Assembly (NCBI RefSeq): GCF_003719195.1
Contig: NZ_CP024996.1
Span: 3,472,001-3,536,000 of the forward strand
DNA: 64,000 nucleotides
DNA from: Herbaspirillum rubrisubalbicans
Lineage (GTDB): Bacteria; Pseudomonadota; Gammaproteobacteria; Burkholderiales; Burkholderiaceae_D
Direction of reading: 5' to 3'
Under the pieces are notes generated by a model. The model ran no database searches, had not been told where the DNA came from, and saw only the letters and a program-made list of their open reading frames with translations. Positions within the stretch are counted from its first letter, which is position 1; each line of letters starts with the position of its first letter. This document shows positions 1 to 9,305 of the stretch, in pieces. A program made the translations under genes and the position numbers.

Positions 1-1108
1 GGATGTTGGTCTGGAAGGCGATGCCATCGATGACGCTGATGATGTCCACGATCTTGAGCGAGGAAGCATTGATGGCAGCCATGGTCTCTACCACCTGCTG
101 TACCGCGTGCCCGCCTTCGGTGGCTACGCTGGAAGCGGAACTGGCCAGGGTATTGGCTTCTTGGGCGTTGTCGGCGTTCTGGCGCACGGTCGAGGTGAGC
201 TGTTCCATGGCCGAGGCGGTCTCTTCGATGGAGCCGGCCTGGGCTTCGGTGCGGGAAGACAGGTCGAGGTTGCCCGCCGCGATTTCGGCCGACGCAGTGT
301 CGATGGTGCTGGCGCTGTTGCGCACGTTGCTGACGATGCGCACCAGGCTGTCGGTCATCTGCTGGATGGCTTGCATCAGTTGGCCCACTTCGTCATTGGC
401 GCGGCGATGGATGCGGGTACTGAGGTCGCCAGTAGCAATGGCGCGCGCGGCCTGGATGGCTTCGCCCAGGGCGCTGGAAATGGTGCGTGAAATCACCACA
501 CTGACCATGCCCACGATGGCGCAGATGACCAGACTCATCAGCACGGCCTGGTAAAGCGCCGAGCGCAGGCTGTCTTGCGCGGTTTGCACGGCTTGCTGGC
601 CCAATTGCTCGTTGTAACGGCGATGCGCAGCCAGGGCGTTGATGAGCTTGTCGCCGGGCGGCACCACCAGTTGCTCCACTGCTTGCAGTGCTTGTTCGGT
701 CTTGCCTTCGGCGCCCAGGGTAAGGACGGTCTGACGGCTTTTTTCATAGTCGGCGAAGGCGTCGCGGTCGGCTTGCAGTAACTGGGCATCAGTGGCATCG
801 GTGAGGTTTTCCTTCTGGTAGCGCTCGAAGGCGGCCAGGACTTTTTCACCTTGCAGGTTCATTGATTTTTCCAGCTTGGCACGGGTGGCGGCATCGGTGG
901 ACGCGGCATAACGCCAGATACCCACCCGTATACGGAACACCGCTTCGCCCGCATCGCCCAGCACCAGCAGGCTGGGCACGATGTTGGTCGAGGTATAGCT
1001 GGCGGCGTCGGCAATCTTGTTGCTCTGGTAGATGCTCATGCCAGTCAGACTGGCCATGCCGAGGACGACGGCAAGAAGCAGGAGACGGAGTTTATTGGTG
1101 ATGGTCAT
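1..1108 (-). CDS. Methyl-accepting chemotaxis protein (3' end outside window)
   Basis: A transmembrane chemoreceptor that would signal through CheW/CheA to the flagellar motor. Reading the minus strand from the ATG at 1108 gives about 369 codons with no stop before the edge. A short cytoplasmic start and TM1 (about residues 8-28) are followed by a four-helix-bundle-type periplasmic domain, TM2 (about 182-205), a HAMP linker, and the first half of the signalling coiled coil. The sequence breaks off inside the conserved hairpin tip, where IAFQTNI is the last readable motif. No ligand can be inferred. A sigma70-like promoter lies about 90 bp upstream. The family assignment is secure; the length of the missing part is unknown. 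Confidence 0.93.
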   Translation of the reverse strand, partial: MTITNKLRLLLLAVVLGMASLTGMSIYQSNKIADAASYTSTNIVPSLLVLGDAGEAVFRIRVGIWRYAASTDAATRAKLEKSMNLQGEKVLAAFERYQKENLTDATDAQLLQADRDAFADYEKSRQTVLTLGAEGKTEQALQAVEQLVVPPGDKLINALAAHRRYNEQLGQQAVQTAQDSLRSALYQAVLMSLVICAIVGMVSVVISRTISSALGEAIQAARAIATGDLSTRIHRRANDEVGQLMQAIQQMTDSLVRIVSNVRNSASTIDTASAEIAAGNLDLSSRTEAQAGSIEETASAMEQLTSTVRQNADNAQEANTLASSASSVATEGGHAVQQVVETMAAINASSLKIVDIISVIDGIAFQTNI

Positions 1109-1194
1109 GATCGGATGTCGGTAGGCATGGCCCTGCCCTTGGCACTGGATGCATGGCGTGGCGATGCGATGGTGGCAATGAAAGATGTACAAAA

Positions 1195-1222
1195 ATTATA
1201 AGTCGGACAAAAATGATGCAAA
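1195..1222 (-). promoter_or_regulatory. Candidate promoter for the chemoreceptor gene
   Basis: On the minus strand a perfect TATAAT (1195-1200) is preceded by TTGCAT or TTTGCA (1216-1222) with a 15-16 bp spacer, about 90 bp before the chemoreceptor ATG. The spacer is slightly short for sigma70. No flagellar sigma-28 motif was recognised. Confidence 0.4.
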
Positions 1223-1597
1223 TTCACATCTGCCCACTCTTTGATACGGATCATCTTTGCGCCATTGCGGCAGGAACTGGATCAAGTCATCGCCAAAACT
1301 TAATTGCATAGCGCCAAGCGCCACCCAACAAGCCAATGCGGGAAGAAATAAGCTTAGAAAAAACGGAGACAGCCGTAGCGTATCAAGCCAACTTCTGACC
1401 CCATCTGACAGGAATCACTAGCTGTTTTGCTGTATTCAGTGAAGATCGTGATTACGCTAAAAAATAAGTTTTTTCGGTCGAGGCAGTGCGCTACCGCGCA
1501 ACCTGAAGGAAGAGTAAAACGAGGAGGAAAAATGGAACAGCGGAGCCATGACAGGCTCCGCCGATAAGCAATGACAATGCAGTGATACAGACCCAGC
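1223..1597. other. Intergenic region without a recognisable gene
   Basis: This is the non-coding stretch between the convergently oriented 3' end of the GNAT gene and the chemoreceptor promoter. Small open frames here overlap other frames and have no ribosome binding site or family resemblance. The only structure seen is the hairpin at 1540-1561. Confidence 0.6.
1540..1561 (-). terminator. Candidate terminator hairpin after the GNAT gene
   Basis: A perfect 8-bp GC-rich stem (1540-1547 with 1554-1561) and 6-nt loop lie about 37 bp past the acetyltransferase stop codon. On the minus strand it is followed by a modest T-rich stretch, so it is a plausible but not classical intrinsic terminator. 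Confidence 0.45.
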
Positions 1598-2056
1598 TTA
1601 CTGCTGCGCAGCCTGACGATAGATATCTGGACGGGAGATATGCCAGACGAAGTCGCCACGATTGATGGCCTCGAAACCACAGCTGGCATACAACCACGGC
1701 GCAGTAGAAGTGGTCAGCATGACGCGCCGCAGTTTCTGCAGGGTCGGGTGCTGGTTGACCGATTCGATCATCCAGCGCCCCAGGCCCTGGCCGCGCAGCT
1801 CGCCGATGACGAAGACGTCGCACAGGTAGCCGAAGGTGGCGTGATCGGTCACCACGCGGGCAAAGCCGATCTGCTCCTTGCCGCGATACAGGCCAAAGCA
1901 CAGGCTATTGGCCAGGGCCGTGCGCACGGTGTTGAGATCGATGCCGGGAGACCAGCTCGAATGGGTCAGTACGTCGTGGATGAGGGGGATGTCCAGCCGG
2001 TCGGGATCGGTGTCGATGAGGAAATCATCGCGCCGCCAGATCAGGTGATGGCTCAT
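1598..2056 (-). CDS. GNAT family N-acetyltransferase
   Basis: A cytoplasmic acetyl-CoA-dependent acetyltransferase of 152 aa, a single GNAT domain and the usual length. The acetyl-CoA pyrophosphate-binding motif A is visible as R88-G-Q-G-L-G93 (R/Q-x-x-G-x-G/A), with the preceding beta-4 strand YLCDVFVI. The C-terminal LYASCGF (122-128) is the usual beta-5/alpha-4 signature containing the putative general-acid tyrosine. The substrate cannot be told from sequence. The gene stands alone, with a candidate terminator downstream and the DUF3300 gene divergent upstream. Confidence 0.88.
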   Translation of the reverse strand: MSHHLIWRRDDFLIDTDPDRLDIPLIHDVLTHSSWSPGIDLNTVRTALANSLCFGLYRGKEQIGFARVVTDHATFGYLCDVFVIGELRGQGLGRWMIESVNQHPTLQKLRRVMLTTSTAPWLYASCGFEAINRGDFVWHISRPDIYRQAAQQ

Positions 2057-2482
2057 GGTCGTTCCTTGCTTGATGGCTTGTTGTCGTAAAAAATTTGCCT
2101 TGATGCATGATGCGAAAACAGTTTAGAACGTTTCTCTTGCTCCGGTTCTCTTGGTCTAACCCCAGGCGTGGCGGGCCTCTTGGGCAGCTGACAATATCCG
2201 TGACCAGGGAACTGGCCAGGATCTGTTCACTGCCGGATTGATCGATTCCATTGATGAGATTCGTTCCGTGGCCGTTCATGATGCCACAGCAGCCCCCGTC
2301 TTGCGCAAGGCTTTCCCTCCAGCAATACCCCTCCTACCCTCGCCATCGGCCTGAAACATCGCTTGCAATTCCGTTACACCTGGCCGGGTGATCCTGGTCG
2401 AACATGGCTTCACCTTAGTGCAAGGGAAACTGCATTTTTCTTCCCCCCATTCCCCTGCACGCAATTCGGCAAGGAGAACGAC
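2057..2482. other. Divergent intergenic region
   Basis: This 426-bp gap separates the minus-strand acetyltransferase from the plus-strand DUF3300 gene and must hold both promoters. I see no clear -35/-10 pair. The longer frames that cross it (including an upstream extension of the DUF3300 frame) have no signal peptide or ribosome binding site at their starts. Confidence 0.5.
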
Positions 2483-3997
2483 GTGAACAAGACATCCCTG
2501 GCCTGGGCCGCCTGCCTGGTCTTTTCGCTGGTCTCGGGTATGCCCGCGCAAGCGCAGAGTAACGATCCCGTAGCCCCGGCCGTCTATACCCAGCAGCAAC
2601 TGGACCAGATGCTGGCACCGGTGGCGCTGTATCCCGATTCGCTGTTGGCACAGGTGCTGATGGCCTCGACCTATCCGCTGGAAGTGGTGCAGGCGCAGCG
2701 TTTCGTGGAAGCGCGACCGGGCTTGCAGGGCGACGGCCTGGCGCGCGCCGTGGCGCCCATGCCTTGGGACCCGAGCGTGAAGGCGCTGGTGCAGTTTCCT
2801 TCGGTGCTGGCGATGTTGAATGATCGCCTGGACTGGATGCAGCAACTGGGTCAGGCCTTCCTGGCACAACAACCGGCCGTGATGGATACGGTGCAGAACC
2901 TGCGCGAACGGGCCCGCATTGCCGGCACCCTGGAGTCCAGCCCGCAGCAGCGCGTAGTGGTGCAAGAGGATGTCATCGAGATCGTGCCGGTCAATCCGCA
3001 GGTAGTCTATGTGCCCTATTACAACCCAACCGTGGTCTACGGTAGCTGGTGGTGGCCGTCGGCGCCGCCCTTGGTATGGGTGCCGCCGCCGCGCTATCGC
3101 CCGCCCAGCTATAGCTCGGGTTTTTCGGCCAGCATCAGCTTTAGCAGCGGCATCGGCGTCATGAGTGCCTTCTTCGGAGACGCCCGCCCCGACTGGCGCC
3201 AGCGCCAGGTGTTGGTGACCCAGACGCGCATCAACAACATCACCAATAACGTCACCAATGTGACCAACGTGAACAACACCAACGTGGTCAACAATCGCAT
3301 CGTCAACAACAACGTGACGATCAACCGCAATGTGGCGTTCAATTCACGGCCGGTGGTGTGGCATCACGATGCCCGTTATGGCGGCGGACGCTTTGCCCAG
3401 CAACAGGCGCCGGTGCTGAACCCGCCTGCGCGTCCTGCGCCAGTGGCGCAGATGCAGCCACCAGCCCAGCCGCAATGGCGCGAGCATGGTCCGCAGGCAC
3501 CGGTCTTCCAGCCTGGCCAGGCACATGCGCTGCCGGTAGTCGACAATGTGCAGCAGCGCCTGGCCCAGCAGGACCAGATACGCCAGCGCCAGGCCTTCGA
3601 ACAGCAACGCCAGCGCGAACAGCAGGCCAATGACCAGCAGCGCCAGCGCGAGCAGATGATCCGCGATCAACAGCATCAGCGCGACCAGCAAGCCCAGCAA
3701 CAGCAGGCCCAGGAGCGTCAGTGGCAGCAGCGCCAGCAGCAACTGCAGTGGCAACAACAGCATCAGCAACAGATGCAGCAACAGCACTTGCAGCAGCAAC
3801 AGCGTCAGCAGGAGATGCGTCAGCAGCAGATGATGAACCAGCAGCGCGAACAGGCGCAGCGCGTGGCGATGGAGCAGGCGCGCCAACAGCACGAGCAAGC
3901 CGTGCATCGCGAGCCGCAGGCGCATCAGCCGCCGCCGCCTCAGCCGCAGCGGGAGGCGCACCCGCGCAAGGATGAGCGCAGGGATGAGCATTCCTGA
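2483..3997 (+). CDS. Exported DUF3300 protein with Asn- and Gln-rich C-terminal half
   Basis: A predicted secreted protein of unknown function, 504 aa. I chose the GTG at 2483: it follows an AAGGAG ribosome binding site, and the product then begins with a Sec signal peptide ending in AQAQS (about residues 1-27). The in-frame upstream region gives no such start. Residues about 30-200 match the DUF3300 pattern ([34 protein letters not shown], then a Tyr/Trp/Pro-rich [18 protein letters not shown]). A segment near residues 245-285 is almost only Asn, Val, Thr and Ile. From about residue 350 on it is a Gln/Arg-rich low-complexity region, then Pro/His-rich. No partner is evident from the neighbours. 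Confidence 0.85.
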   Translation: MNKTSLAWAACLVFSLVSGMPAQAQSNDPVAPAVYTQQQLDQMLAPVALYPDSLLAQVLMASTYPLEVVQAQRFVEARPGLQGDGLARAVAPMPWDPSVKALVQFPSVLAMLNDRLDWMQQLGQAFLAQQPAVMDTVQNLRERARIAGTLESSPQQRVVVQEDVIEIVPVNPQVVYVPYYNPTVVYGSWWWPSAPPLVWVPPPRYRPPSYSSGFSASISFSSGIGVMSAFFGDARPDWRQRQVLVTQTRINNITNNVTNVTNVNNTNVVNNRIVNNNVTINRNVAFNSRPVVWHHDARYGGGRFAQQQAPVLNPPARPAPVAQMQPPAQPQWREHGPQAPVFQPGQAHALPVVDNVQQRLAQQDQIRQRQAFEQQRQREQQANDQQRQREQMIRDQQHQRDQQAQQQQAQERQWQQRQQQLQWQQQHQQQMQQQHLQQQQRQQEMRQQQMMNQQREQAQRVAMEQARQQHEQAVHREPQAHQPPPPQPQREAHPRKDERRDEHS

Positions 3998-4019
3998 GTT
4001 TTCTGAGTGTTCTTGAGCG

Positions 4020-4043
4020 GTGGCGAGCAGCACTCCTCGCCAC
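4020..4043 (+). terminator. Weak candidate terminator after the DUF3300 gene
   Basis: An 8-bp GC-rich inverted repeat (4020-4027 with 4036-4043, 8-nt loop) lies 23 bp after the stop codon. No T-run follows, so it may only be an mRNA-end stabilising hairpin. Confidence 0.3.
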
Positions 4044-4101
4044 GGCCCGCCCTCCCCGCATTGCCATCCGGCAAACATACGGAGAGGCGGGCCGCTTCAG
4101 T

Positions 4102-4107
4102 TATAAT
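4102..4107 (+). promoter_or_regulatory. Candidate -10 box of prfC
   Basis: A perfect TATAAT lies 135 bp before the chosen prfC start. No good -35 hexamer is seen at 16-18 bp, so this is a half-supported promoter. Confidence 0.35.
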
Positions 4108-4242
4108 CACGGGTTTTCCAGAGCTTTCGGAACAGGCTGCGCGGCGCCTCCTCTTGCGCGCGCCGGCCGGGCCATGCCGGGTTGGATCGTCCAGCCGCGC
4201 CAGGGGCCGCGTTCCTCCGGCCTCCGACCCGACCGATCCGCC

Positions 4243-5928
4243 ATGCAAGAACCCAGCAACGAACATCCCGACCTCGCCAGCGCCGCCGCCGATGAGGCTA
4301 CCGAGGCCGGCGCCAGCCGCAAGGTCTCGACCGACCTGATCGCGCGCGAAGTCAAGCGCCGCCGTACCTTCGGCATCATCTCCCACCCCGACGCCGGTAA
4401 AACCACGCTGACCGAAAAGCTGCTGCTGTTTTCGGGTGCGATCCAGTTGGCCGGCACCGTCAAGGCGCGCAAGAGCGGCCGTCATGCGACCTCGGACTGG
4501 ATGGAAATCGAAAAGCAGCGCGGCATCTCGGTGGCCAGCTCGGTGATGCAGTTCGAGTATCGCGACCACGTGGTCAACCTGCTCGACACCCCCGGCCACC
4601 AGGACTTCTCGGAAGATACCTATCGCGTGCTGACCGCCGTGGACTCGGCGCTGATGGTGATCGACGCCGCCAAGGGCGTGGAAGAACAGACCATCAAGCT
4701 GTTGAACGTGTGCCGGATGCGCAATACGCCCATCATCACCTTCATGAACAAGCTGGACCGCGAAACCCGCGATTCGCTGGAGCTGTTGGATGAGCTGGAG
4801 TCGGTGCTGAAGATCCAGTGCGCGCCGGTGACCTGGCCAATCGGTATGGGCAAGAATTTCCGCGGCGTGTATCACCTGCTGCGCGATGAGATCATGCTCT
4901 TCAAGGCCGGCGAAGAGCGCGCCAACGGCAGCGTGGAAATCATCAAGGGCATCGACAATCCCAAGCTGGCCGAGATGTTCCCGCTGGAAATCGAGCAGTT
5001 GAAGATGGAAGTGGAACTGGTGCATGGCGCCTCCCACCCCTTCAACCTGGACGACTTCCTGGCCGGCATCCAGACCCCGGTGTTCTTCGGTTCGGCCATC
5101 AACAACTTCGGCGTGCGCGAGATTCTCGATGCGCTGCTGGACTGGGCACCGGGCCCGGGCGGACGCGATGCCACCGTGCGCGAGGTCAAGCCGACCGAGG
5201 AGCCGTTCTCCGGCTTCGTCTTCAAGATCCAGGCCAACATGGACCCGGCGCACCGCGACCGCATCGCCTTCCTGCGCGTGTGCTCGGGCCGCTTCGAGCG
5301 CGGCATGAAGTTGAAACACTTGCGCCTGAATCGCGAGATCAAGGTGTCCTCGGTGGTGACCTTCATGGCCTCCAGCCGCGAGCAGGTCGAAGAAGCCTAT
5401 GCCGGCGACATCATCGGCCTGCCCAACCACGGCAACATGCAGATCGGCGACAGTTTCTCCGAAGGCGAGATGCTGCAGTTCACCGGCATCCCCTACTTCG
5501 CCCCGGACTTCTTCCGCGTGGCGCGCATCCGCAATCCGCTCAAGATCAAGCAATTGCACAAGGGCTTGCAACAACTGGGCGAAGAAGGCGCGGTGCAGGT
5601 CTTCAAGCCCGTGACCGGCAGCGATCTGATCCTGGGTGCGGTGGGGGTGCTGCAGTTCGAAGTGGTGGCCAGCCGCCTGTTGAATGAATATGGCGTGGAC
5701 GCGGTCTTCGAAGGTACCAGCATCAGCAGCGCGCGCTGGATCAGTTGCGACGACAAGAAGAAGCTGGCCGACTTCGAGAAGTCCTCCGCGGGCGCCAACC
5801 TGGCCATCGATGCCGCCGGCAACCTGGCCTACCTGGCCAGCTCGGGCGTGAACCTGCGCCTGACCCAGGAACGCTGGCCGGAAATCACCTTCCATGCCAC
5901 CCGCGAGCACGCGGCCAAGCTGGACTGA
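4243..5928 (+). CDS. prfC: Peptide chain release factor 3 (RF3)
   Basis: A translational GTPase that recycles RF1/RF2 from the ribosome after termination. The 561-aa product has the G1 loop S47-HPDAGKT-T55, G3 DTPGH near 115 and G4 NKLD near 169, followed by the EF-Tu-like domain 2 and the RF3 C-terminal domain. E. coli RF3 is 529 aa; the excess is an acidic N-terminal extension of about 30 residues before the conserved [19 protein letters not shown] start. I place the start at ATG 4243, but no strong ribosome binding site precedes it, and the frame stays open to 4174. The gene is monocistronic and ends at a strong terminator shared with ppa. Confidence 0.96.
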   Translation: MQEPSNEHPDLASAAADEATEAGASRKVSTDLIAREVKRRRTFGIISHPDAGKTTLTEKLLLFSGAIQLAGTVKARKSGRHATSDWMEIEKQRGISVASSVMQFEYRDHVVNLLDTPGHQDFSEDTYRVLTAVDSALMVIDAAKGVEEQTIKLLNVCRMRNTPIITFMNKLDRETRDSLELLDELESVLKIQCAPVTWPIGMGKNFRGVYHLLRDEIMLFKAGEERANGSVEIIKGIDNPKLAEMFPLEIEQLKMEVELVHGASHPFNLDDFLAGIQTPVFFGSAINNFGVREILDALLDWAPGPGGRDATVREVKPTEEPFSGFVFKIQANMDPAHRDRIAFLRVCSGRFERGMKLKHLRLNREIKVSSVVTFMASSREQVEEAYAGDIIGLPNHGNMQIGDSFSEGEMLQFTGIPYFAPDFFRVARIRNPLKIKQLHKGLQQLGEEGAVQVFKPVTGSDLILGAVGVLQFEVVASRLLNEYGVDAVFEGTSISSARWISCDDKKKLADFEKSSAGANLAIDAAGNLAYLASSGVNLRLTQERWPEITFHATREHAAKLD

Positions 5929-5968
5929 TCCTGCTGCACAGGCATTGAGCGGCCACAGGCCCGACAAG

Positions 5969-6010
5969 AAAAATCGCCCGACAGGCGCAAACCTGTCGGG
6001 CGATTTTTTT
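5969..6010. terminator. Bidirectional terminator between prfC and ppa
   Basis: A long near-perfect stem (5969-5985 with 5992-6008, 6-nt loop) is flanked by A-run and T-run, so it works as a rho-independent terminator in both directions. It serves the convergent prfC (plus) and ppa (minus) genes, whose stops lie 41 bp and 19 bp away. Confidence 0.92.
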
Positions 6011-6028
6011 GTGGCGACCGCGGGGGAA

Positions 6029-6562
6029 TTACTTGGCCTTGTTGAACGCTTCCACGCCCGCCAGGATTTCGGCGCGGGCGGCGTCCGGGCCTTCCCAGCC
6101 TTCGACCTTGACCCACTTGCCCTTTTCCAGGTCCTTGTAGTGTTCGAAGAAGTGCTTGATCTGGTTCAGGCGCAGTTCGTTGAGGTCTTCCGGCTTTTGC
6201 CAGTGGGTGTAGATCGGCAGGATCTTGTCCACCGGCACGGCCAGCAGCTTGGCGTCGATGCCCGATTCATCGGCCATCTTCAGCACGCCGATGGGACGGC
6301 AGCGCACCACCACGCCCGGGATCAGCGGGAACGGGGTGATCACCAACACGTCGACCGGGTCGCCGTCTTGCGACAGGGTCTGAGGGATGTAGCCATAGTT
6401 GCACGGATAGTGCATGGCGGTGCCCATGAAGCGGTCGACGAAGATGGCGCCGGTGTCCTTGTCCACTTCGTACTTGATCGGGTCGGCGTTCATCGGGATT
6501 TCGATGATCACGTTGAAGTCATTGGGCAGGTCGCGGCCAGCGGGGACGTTGTTCAGGCTCAT
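6029..6562 (-). CDS. ppa: Inorganic pyrophosphatase (family I)
   Basis: A soluble enzyme hydrolysing pyrophosphate to two phosphates, pulling biosynthetic reactions forward. At 177 aa it matches the E. coli enzyme (176 aa) end to end. The signature D66-G-D68-P-V-D71 holds the Mg-binding aspartates, with D103 and the K/E/Y active-site residues ([17 protein letters not shown]) in place. It is a single gene, convergent with prfC. An inverted repeat lies in its 5' region at 6635-6663. Confidence 0.97.
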   Translation of the reverse strand: MSLNNVPAGRDLPNDFNVIIEIPMNADPIKYEVDKDTGAIFVDRFMGTAMHYPCNYGYIPQTLSQDGDPVDVLVITPFPLIPGVVVRCRPIGVLKMADESGIDAKLLAVPVDKILPIYTHWQKPEDLNELRLNQIKHFFEHYKDLEKGKWVKVEGWEGPDAARAEILAGVEAFNKAK

Positions 6563-6634
6563 GGGATTCTCACTAGGGAAAGAAACGAAAAGCGGTTTCC
6601 GGTCGGCATTGCATCAGCATTAACGCTACCTCCA

Positions 6635-6663
6635 ATGAGCATTAGACAGTGTTTAATGCTCAT
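6635..6663. promoter_or_regulatory. 10-bp palindrome upstream of ppa
   Basis: A perfect inverted repeat (6635-6644 and 6654-6663, 9-bp spacer) lies 73 bp before the ppa start, in a stretch with further partial AGCATTA copies. It could be an operator (about two-turn dyad) or a leader hairpin in the ppa transcript. No regulator is encoded nearby. Confidence 0.4.
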
Positions 6664-6773
6664 ATAAGGTATTACCTGACATCGGAAAGTCGCAATTATA
6701 GCGGCATTCGAGGCTTGCCCGGCATCTTGGCCGGTACAACTTACGCCAACATGACAGGGCCTCGTAACGGGCA

Positions 6774-6809
6774 CAAAAAAGGCGGAAGGGCTCGCGCCGC
6801 TCCCGCCTT
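6774..6809 (-). terminator. Terminator of the hemCDXY operon
   Basis: An inverted repeat (6779-6785 with 6803-6809, extended inward) is followed on the minus strand by six T. It begins 23 bp after the hemY stop, so it is a classical intrinsic terminator. Confidence 0.85.
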
Positions 6810-6832
6810 GGTCATTCATGCCGGCAACGAGT

Positions 6833-8032
6833 TCAGCGGATGGCCGTGGCCAGTGCGCATTGCTTGTAGTGGCCGGCCGCCTGTTCGGGTTGGTCCAGGG
6901 CTTCGTGCAACTGCGCCAGGGCCAGGTGCGATTCGCGCACGGTGCGCGGCTCGATGGCGTCCGACAGGGCTTGCTCCAGATGGCGCTGGGCCTTGCCCCA
7001 CAGCTTCTGGCGCAGGCAGAACATGCCCAGCGTCAGGGCCAGTTCGGCATCCGTCGGATTCTTGGCCAGCCAGGATTCGCAATGCTCGATCTGCGACAGC
7101 AAGGCCGGTGAGCCGGCTTCGGCGGTCGAATCGCGGTAGGCGCGCAGCAAGCGGATATCCCAGTCGGCCGCCAACGCACGTTCCAGCAGGCCACGCGCCT
7201 CATCATGCAAGCCGCGGCTGGCAAAGGCCTGGGCCGCACGCACGGCGATGTAGGGCTTGAGCTTGTCGGCGCCGGGCACGCCATTCCATAGCAGGCGGAT
7301 CGATTCGGCATCGTGCGAGCGATCCGACAGCAAGGCGTCGTAGGACATCTCGCGCAGGCGGTTGGACAGCGCCGGATGCAGGGCATTGCGCTTGTCCAGG
7401 GTCTGCACCAGGCGCAGCACCTCGGGCCAGTTCTTGGCTTGCTGGTTGGCCTTCAAGGCCCATTGCAAGGCCTGGATGTGGCGTGTGCCGTTGGCGTTCA
7501 ATTCTTCCACGGTCTGCAGCGCCTGCTTGAAGTGGTGTTCGTCCACTTGCAATTCCAGCGCCGTCATCAGGCGTGCAGCCTTCAGCGAGGGATCGACCTC
7601 GGTGCTGGCCAGCCAGATGTCGCGGCGGTCGCCCTGGCGCATACGGTGCGCGGCGCGGGCCGCCACCAGCGCGGCGATGCCGGCGTTCTCGGGCAGGTCG
7701 GAGGCGCGCGTGGCGGACTTCTCGGCCTGGCCGAAGCGGCCTTCGAAGTAAGCTTTCAGGGCATCCCGCAGGGCCTTGTTGCTTTCGTTCTCGCGCTTGG
7801 CGCGGCGATAGGCGATCACCCGGCCCGGTAGCTTCTGGGTCAGGCGGATGGCGCGGATCACCACGTAGATCGCCACGAACAGCGCCAGTGCGGCAAAGAT
7901 GAAGAAGTTCAGGGACAGGTCGATGCGGTACGGCGGATAGAACAGCACCACATTGCCCGGGTTGAAGCGCGCCAGCACGGCCAGGCCGATGGCGGACGCG
8001 AAGAGGGTCAGTAGCCAGAGCAGAATTTTCAT
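6833..8032 (-). CDS. hemY: HemY-type inner-membrane TPR protein
   Basis: The proteobacterial HemY of the hemCDXY cluster, a 399-aa inner-membrane protein whose exact role in haem synthesis is unsettled. It should not be confused with the Gram-positive HemY protoporphyrinogen oxidase. Two N-terminal membrane segments (about 1-21 and 40-63) are followed by a HemY_N region (RRAKRENESNKALRDALKAYFEGRFGQAEK) and TPR-like alpha-helical repeats to the C-terminus. It starts 20 bp after hemX and is the last gene of the operon. Confidence 0.93.
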   Translation of the reverse strand: MKILLWLLTLFASAIGLAVLARFNPGNVVLFYPPYRIDLSLNFFIFAALALFVAIYVVIRAIRLTQKLPGRVIAYRRAKRENESNKALRDALKAYFEGRFGQAEKSATRASDLPENAGIAALVAARAAHRMRQGDRRDIWLASTEVDPSLKAARLMTALELQVDEHHFKQALQTVEELNANGTRHIQALQWALKANQQAKNWPEVLRLVQTLDKRNALHPALSNRLREMSYDALLSDRSHDAESIRLLWNGVPGADKLKPYIAVRAAQAFASRGLHDEARGLLERALAADWDIRLLRAYRDSTAEAGSPALLSQIEHCESWLAKNPTDAELALTLGMFCLRQKLWGKAQRHLEQALSDAIEPRTVRESHLALAQLHEALDQPEQAAGHYKQCALATAIR

Positions 8033-8052
8033 ATCAGGTTCCCGTCAGCGGC

Positions 8053-9270
8053 TCACGGACGGGCCTTGTAGTTGCGCACGGCATTGAGGCTTTCGGCCAG
8101 CGTGGGCAACTGGATGGAGACATTGCTGCCCTGCACTTGCTTCAACAGCGCCTGGGTGGTCTGGACCTGCTTGGCGCGGGTGTCGAAGTACTTGGCAATG
8201 GTGTCCTGGGCCGAGGCCAGGTCATTGCGGAAGGCGAACTCATTGCGCGAAAGCAAGGCCAGGCGCGCATTCAACAGACGCAGCTTGAGGTTCTCGCGCA
8301 CGAAGTAAGCCTGACCCGGCGAGAGCAGGATGGCGTCCGGTGTCTGCACTTCGCGGATGCGCACCAGCTGGCGCAGTTCGGACCACATTTCGGTGCTCAT
8401 GCTGTGCCAGGTTTCGCGGGCACCGGCCAGCCATTGCGACCAGGCCGAGGCTTCGGCGGGCGCAGCTTCGGCCTTGGTTTTGGCATGAGCGGCGCCGGCC
8501 TTGGTGGACTCCTTGTTGGATTCCTTTTCGGCGGCGACCCGCACCGGCTGCGGCTTGGGCTCGCTGGCCGACTCTACCGGACGCTCATCGACCAGCAGCG
8601 GCAGGCTGTCGACCTGGCCGATCACGCTGTCCAGGCGCACGGCGATGCCGGCGATGTCCACCGTGGGCAAGGCCTTCAGGCGTTCGATGTCGCGCGCAAT
8701 GGCACGGCGAATGGCGATGAACTGTGCCTTGTCCGAGCGCGACAGGCTCTTGTCGGCATTTTGCAGGGCGATCAGCGCACCCTGCACGTTGCCGGCCAGC
8801 TCCAGTTGCTGGTCGGCGGTGGAGAGGACTTCCTCGATCTCGGACAGGGCCCAGTCGTCGCGGTTCTTGTTCAAGTCCTGGTACATCTGCTCCAGCGCCA
8901 GTTGCTGGCTCTGGGATTCGGCCTGCTTGCTGTCGAGCACGCTGACCTTGGCCTGCAGTTCCTTGGTACTTTCGGCCACCGACTTGAGCACGCCCTTCAA
9001 TTCATTGTTGCTGTTGTCGCCGTTTTGCAGGCGCTGTGCCACTTCACTGCGCAAGTCGCGCAGTTCAGTATGCGAAACCCACCATTGCGCGCCCAGGCCG
9101 GCAATGACCAGCAGCAACACGACGGTCTGTGCGCGCTGTCGGCGGCGCAGTACGGCCGTGCCGTCTGGCGTGGTGAAGGTATAGGACGCCTGCGAGGCAG
9201 CCGCACCAGCGTTGTGGCTGGCTTGCGGCTGAGGCTCCGGCAATTGGGGGGTGGATTGCTGTTCGTTCAT
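8053..9270 (-). CDS. hemX: HemX-family membrane protein
   Basis: A 405-aa protein of the HemX family, often annotated as uroporphyrinogen-III C-methyltransferase although it has no methyltransferase domain. A Pro/Gln/Ala-rich cytoplasmic head (1-45) precedes one membrane segment (about 49-65). A long periplasmic coiled-coil region with conserved HemX blocks follows (SEIEEVLSTADQQLELAGN, FVRENLKLRLLNARLALLSR). It lies between hemD (35 bp) and hemY (20 bp). An insert of about 40 residues rich in Lys/Ala/Glu (near 240-275) is low-complexity. Confidence 0.93.
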   Translation of the reverse strand: MNEQQSTPQLPEPQPQASHNAGAAASQASYTFTTPDGTAVLRRRQRAQTVVLLLVIAGLGAQWWVSHTELRDLRSEVAQRLQNGDNSNNELKGVLKSVAESTKELQAKVSVLDSKQAESQSQQLALEQMYQDLNKNRDDWALSEIEEVLSTADQQLELAGNVQGALIALQNADKSLSRSDKAQFIAIRRAIARDIERLKALPTVDIAGIAVRLDSVIGQVDSLPLLVDERPVESASEPKPQPVRVAAEKESNKESTKAGAAHAKTKAEAAPAEASAWSQWLAGARETWHSMSTEMWSELRQLVRIREVQTPDAILLSPGQAYFVRENLKLRLLNARLALLSRNEFAFRNDLASAQDTIAKYFDTRAKQVQTTQALLKQVQGSNVSIQLPTLAESLNAVRNYKARP

Positions 9271-9305
9271 GGGCTGGATTGTAACGCGGCAAATTACGGG
9301 GCCGC

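Noticed and set aside
2276..2965. Minus-strand frames over the 5' part of the DUF3300 gene
   Set aside because: They overlap the signal peptide and DUF3300 domain of the plus-strand gene and show no recognisable motif.
3600..3900. CAG-rich run as a microsatellite or CRISPR-like repeat
   Set aside because: The repeats are irregular Gln codons inside the DUF3300 coding frame, without constant spacers. No CRISPR array was seen anywhere in the window.
3940..5967. Minus-strand 675-codon frame opposite prfC
   Set aside because: It is a shadow of prfC; His/Ala/Gly-rich, without a ribosome binding site, and spanning the prfC-ppa terminator side.
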